Part shown: positions 21,748-23,417 of the stretch, piece after piece
Numbering within the stretch: position 1 is the first letter of the stretch
How the letters are laid out: every line of letters begins with the position of its first letter
Source: an uncultured bacterium
GTDB lineage: Bacteria > Cyanobacteriota > Vampirovibrionia > Gastranaerophilales > Gastranaerophilaceae
NCBI GenBank assembly: GCA_900553895.1
Contig: USFB01000030.1
Location: 1-23,417, forward strand
Direction: 5' to 3'
Length of the DNA stretch: 23,417 nucleotides
Position numbers and translations under genes: made by a program
The notes under the pieces: model-generated
Database searches by the model: none
Told to the model about the DNA's origin: nothing
What the model saw: only the letters and a program-made list of their open reading frames with translations

Positions 21748-22446
21748 TTAGCATCCGCAAGTCAGCCCTGCGCATAAGTTTACAGCCTGACCGGTTACAC
21801 CTTTTGCGTCTTCTGAAATTAAGTATTTCACCATTCCTGCGATTTCATCAGGAGAAACAAATCGTCTTTGCGGAATACATTCAACAATCTCGTCTTTTGT
21901 AAATTCGCCGTCTTCTGCTGAAGCGTTTCCCATCTCGGTATCTACCCATCCGGGGTTAATTGTATTAACTGTAATCCCAAATTCTGCAAGTTCTAAAGCT
22001 AAAGCTTTTGTTGCACCAAATAATCCTGATTTAGTTGCAGAATACAAGCTTGCGTTAGCTTCTCCCATAACTCCGCTTATAGAACCGATATTAACAATTC
22101 TGCCCCATTTTTTTGATTTCATATAAGGAACAGCTTTTGATATCAAATATAAAGGTGCTTCAAAATTGACTTTTGTTATATGTTCAATTTGTGTGAATGT
22201 CATTTCTTCAATCGGAGAATAAATATATTCACCTGCATTGTTCACTAAAATATCAATATTATTGGCTTCTATAAATTTACCTAATTTTTCAACTTCATTA
22301 GCTAAATCGCAAACACAATAATTTTTATAAAGCTTTAATAGTTCTTCGTTTCTTGCAGAGACAAAAACATTGTGTCCTGCCTTAATTAAACTATCTGCAA
22401 TCGCTTTTCCAATACCACGGCTTGCGCCCGTTACAAGTATATTCAT
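21748..22446 (-). CDS. Short-chain dehydrogenase/reductase, FabG-like
   Basis: 232 residues from ATG 22446, chosen because AAGGAT lies 10 nt upstream and TGASRGIG then falls at 6-13 as usual; a longer frame from 22494 would run across the promoter. NAD(P) binding is by TGASRGIG, with NNAG at 69-72; the active site is Ser122 and Tyr135-x-x-x-Lys139. The sequence is of the 3-oxoacyl-ACP reductase type (NPGWVDTEM, GQAVNLCAG). The C-terminus ends TCGC. As the first gene before bioB, it may serve a reduction in pimeloyl-chain supply, but SDRs are versatile and this is only inferred from position. It is probably controlled by the inverted repeat around its -10 box. Confidence 0.9.
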   Translation of the reverse strand: MNILVTGASRGIGKAIADSLIKAGHNVFVSARNEELLKLYKNYCVCDLANEVEKLGKFIEANNIDILVNNAGEYIYSPIEEMTFTQIEHITKVNFEAPLYLISKAVPYMKSKKWGRIVNIGSISGVMGEANASLYSATKSGLFGATKALALELAEFGITVNTINPGWVDTEMGNASAEDGEFTKDEIVECIPQRRFVSPDEIAGMVKYLISEDAKGVTGQAVNLCAGLTCGC

Positions 22447-22451
22447 AATAA

Positions 22452-22483
22452 AAATCCTTACGGTGATTATACCATAAGGATTT
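22452..22483 (-). promoter_or_regulatory. Extended -10 promoter inside a 13-bp inverted repeat
   Basis: TGGTATAAT reads on the minus strand from 22474 to 22466. It is framed by AAATCCTTACGGT (22452-22464) and ACCATAAGGATTT (22471-22483), inverted copies matching at 12 of 13 positions. The centre is over the -10 box, a typical place for a repressor. The downstream arm contains the ribosome binding site AAGGAT. Confidence 0.7.
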
Positions 22484-22492
22484 GAAAAATCC

Positions 22493-22527
22493 AAAAGGCG
22501 GCTGAACCATTAGCTCTCTCAACCGCC
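22493..22527 (-). terminator. Intrinsic terminator of the sigma-28 gene
   Basis: GGCGGTTGA (22527-22519 on the minus strand) pairs with TCAGCCGCC (22505-22497) with one wobble pair, followed by TTTT. It separates this gene from the SDR operon promoter 20 nt downstream. Confidence 0.75.
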
Positions 22528-22533
22528 CCAAAA

Positions 22534-23004
22534 TTAATACAAGAACTGCGCTTGATAAGCTTGATAAGATATAGGCGCATCTTGTGTTGAAGGTTTGTTT
22601 GAAAGACCAAACGCCTGAGATGCTTCAGTTTTTAAACCTGCAAAATATGTCATTGCCTGACCATCAATTGCACTTTGGCTCAATAACTGAATAGCGTTAT
22701 TAAAAGCAGCATAGTCTTTGTCATAATCGCCGGTAGCTTGAATTCCTATTTGTGCGCAAACGCTTGCCCAAGGAATGTTCTGCTGACTGTTTTGATTATC
22801 AATTTGTTCCTGAACCTGCTTCGAATACTCTTGATACATCGCAGAGTCTAGTTTTTTCAAATCATCAGTAGTACCTGTTGGAGTAACATTAAAATCATCA
22901 AATGCACGCTCTAATGAAGTCGAATTTACAGGAGTTCGACCCAAATAAGAGTAAATATTTGCACTTGTGTAGGAATATACTCCGTTTACTGTGAAGTTTG
23001 ACAT
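22534..23004 (-). CDS. Unknown protein under a sigma-28-type promoter
   Basis: 156 residues from ATG 23004, chosen because GAGGTG stands 5 nt upstream; an in-frame GTG at 23010 overlaps that site. The protein is polar, rich in Gln, Ser, Tyr and Asn (YSYTSANIYSYLG at the N-terminus), without signal peptide or membrane segment. A central helical part (DDLKKLDSAMYQEYSKQVQEQIDNQ) may be a coiled coil, and the C-terminus ends in SYQAYQAQFLY. No family recognised. The promoter suggests membership in a flagellar or motility-related regulon, so it could be a flagellar secretion substrate or accessory protein. It is monocistronic with its own terminator. Confidence 0.72.
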   Translation of the reverse strand: MSNFTVNGVYSYTSANIYSYLGRTPVNSTSLERAFDDFNVTPTGTTDDLKKLDSAMYQEYSKQVQEQIDNQNSQQNIPWASVCAQIGIQATGDYDKDYAAFNNAIQLLSQSAIDGQAMTYFAGLKTEASQAFGLSNKPSTQDAPISYQAYQAQFLY

Positions 23005-23031
23005 AAACACACCTCATTAGATATATAATGT

Positions 23032-23058
23032 ATATCGGCATTTTTTCTAAAAACTTTA
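23032..23058 (-). promoter_or_regulatory. Near-perfect sigma-28 (FliA) promoter
   Basis: On the minus strand TAAAGTTT (23058-23051), an 11-nt spacer and GCCGATAT (23039-23032) match the sigma-28 consensus TAAAGTTT-N11-GCCGATAA at 15 of 16 positions, with exact spacing. It lies 27 nt before ATG 23004. Confidence 0.75.
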
Positions 23059-23252
23059 ATGAATTTGGATGAATATTTACAATTTGTTACAAAACGAGTC
23101 TGCAATTCAGTAATAACAAGAAAATTCGTCCAGAATAAATGTTAAGAAATTGTAATAATTAAAACTAAGAAGTAGTTATTTCAAGATTTTCTAGTAATAA
23201 TTGTATTTTACAGACTTATAATAGTTAATAACAAATCGGATTTTTCGAAACA

Positions 23253-23307
23253 CAGCTTCTCAGAATGACTGGCGTGAAATTATCGGCTTAGTGTCATTTT
23301 AGAGCTG
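23253..23307. repeat. Palindromic repeat, same family as 5-113
   Basis: CAGCTTCTCAGAATGAC (23253-23269) pairs imperfectly with GTCATTTTAGAGCTG (23293-23307). The 35-nt core 23264-23298 matches 39-74 at about 30 positions. The rest of the 413-nt gene-free stretch 23005-23417 holds only the sigma-28 promoter, AT-rich sequence and the block at 23384. Confidence 0.7.
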
Positions 23308-23383
23308 TTTTTACACTTCACTTTTAAACAAAATATTAACTTTTGTAACAACAAAATCCAAGTCTGAAATTTGGCATTTCTGA

Positions 23384-23399
23384 AATACTTTATATATAT
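23384..23399 (+). promoter_or_regulatory. AATACTTTATATATAT element before a gene beyond the window
   Basis: Third copy of the block found at 5123 and 17625, in the same orientation. By analogy a plus-strand start codon should follow just outside the window. GGCATTT stands 11 nt upstream of the core, closer than at the other two sites. Confidence 0.4.
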
Positions 23400-23417
23400 G
23401 TAAGACGAATTCAGAGA

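Noticed and set aside
22452..22483. BirA operator upstream of the bioB operon
   Set aside because: The arms do not resemble TTGTTAACC-type sites and the spacing (6 nt) is far shorter than in BirA operators.
1..23417. CRISPR array, prophage, insertion sequence, tRNA or rRNA genes
   Set aside because: Looked for regularly spaced repeats, transposase or phage proteins and tRNA-like cloverleaf ends; none were seen, only short palindromic repeats.

Overview
The window is 23.4 kb of low-GC DNA (about one third G+C by eye) with 23 protein-coding genes on both strands. I see no rRNA, tRNA, CRISPR array, transposase or phage gene. The best guess for the host is an anaerobic, gut-type non-photosynthetic relative of the Cyanobacteria (Melainabacteria/Vampirovibrionia, order Gastranaerophilales). 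The grounds are the mix of housekeeping families, an anaerobe-type biotin synthase, several lysine/asparagine-rich proteins I cannot place, and a small protein starting with an 'NTPNFKG' segment of a kind I associate with that group. This is inference from style; no marker gene here proves it.

Layout. 1-2140: a palindromic repeat, then a strongly codon-biased alpha-glucan phosphorylase-family gene, a bidirectional terminator and a convergent compact DegT-like gene. 2796-5150: repeats and the rpsB-tsf pair on the minus strand, with a ~165-nt inverted-repeat element between the two genes. 5152-7621: two overlapping unknown genes on the plus strand. 7754-12810: recJ and a C-terminal processing protease overlapping by 25 nt, and a MEMO-AMMECR1 fusion gene. 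12875-15915: the FKG-type small protein, convergent with a three-gene minus-strand operon (metallophosphoesterase, metallo-beta-lactamase-fold hydrolase, TPR protein). 16098-19560: a two-domain XRE-like regulator, an exported alpha/beta-hydrolase-fold protein with a degenerate active site, a helical-repeat protein, a HEAT-like protein with a TTG start, and a 54-residue protein. 19760-22446: a minus-strand operon SDR reductase - bioB - chrA - chrA. 22534-23417: an unknown protein behind a near-perfect sigma-28 promoter, another palindromic repeat, and the promoter-like end of a gene lying outside the window.

How things fit together. The bioB operon has an extended -10 promoter centred in a 13-bp inverted repeat and ends in a clear intrinsic terminator, so it looks like one regulated unit. 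Several minus-strand genes have a TATAAT box only 6-9 nt before the ATG and no Shine-Dalgarno, which points to leaderless or near-leaderless mRNAs. Three plus-strand sites share an AATACTTTATATATAT-type block just before the ribosome binding site or at the window edge, which suggests a common control element for lineage-specific genes. Two enzymes look catalytically altered: the phosphorylase lacks the PLP lysine, and the alpha/beta hydrolase has Asp at the nucleophile elbow and no recognisable His. BioB lacks one classical [2Fe-2S] cysteine in the way known for enzymes of obligate anaerobes.
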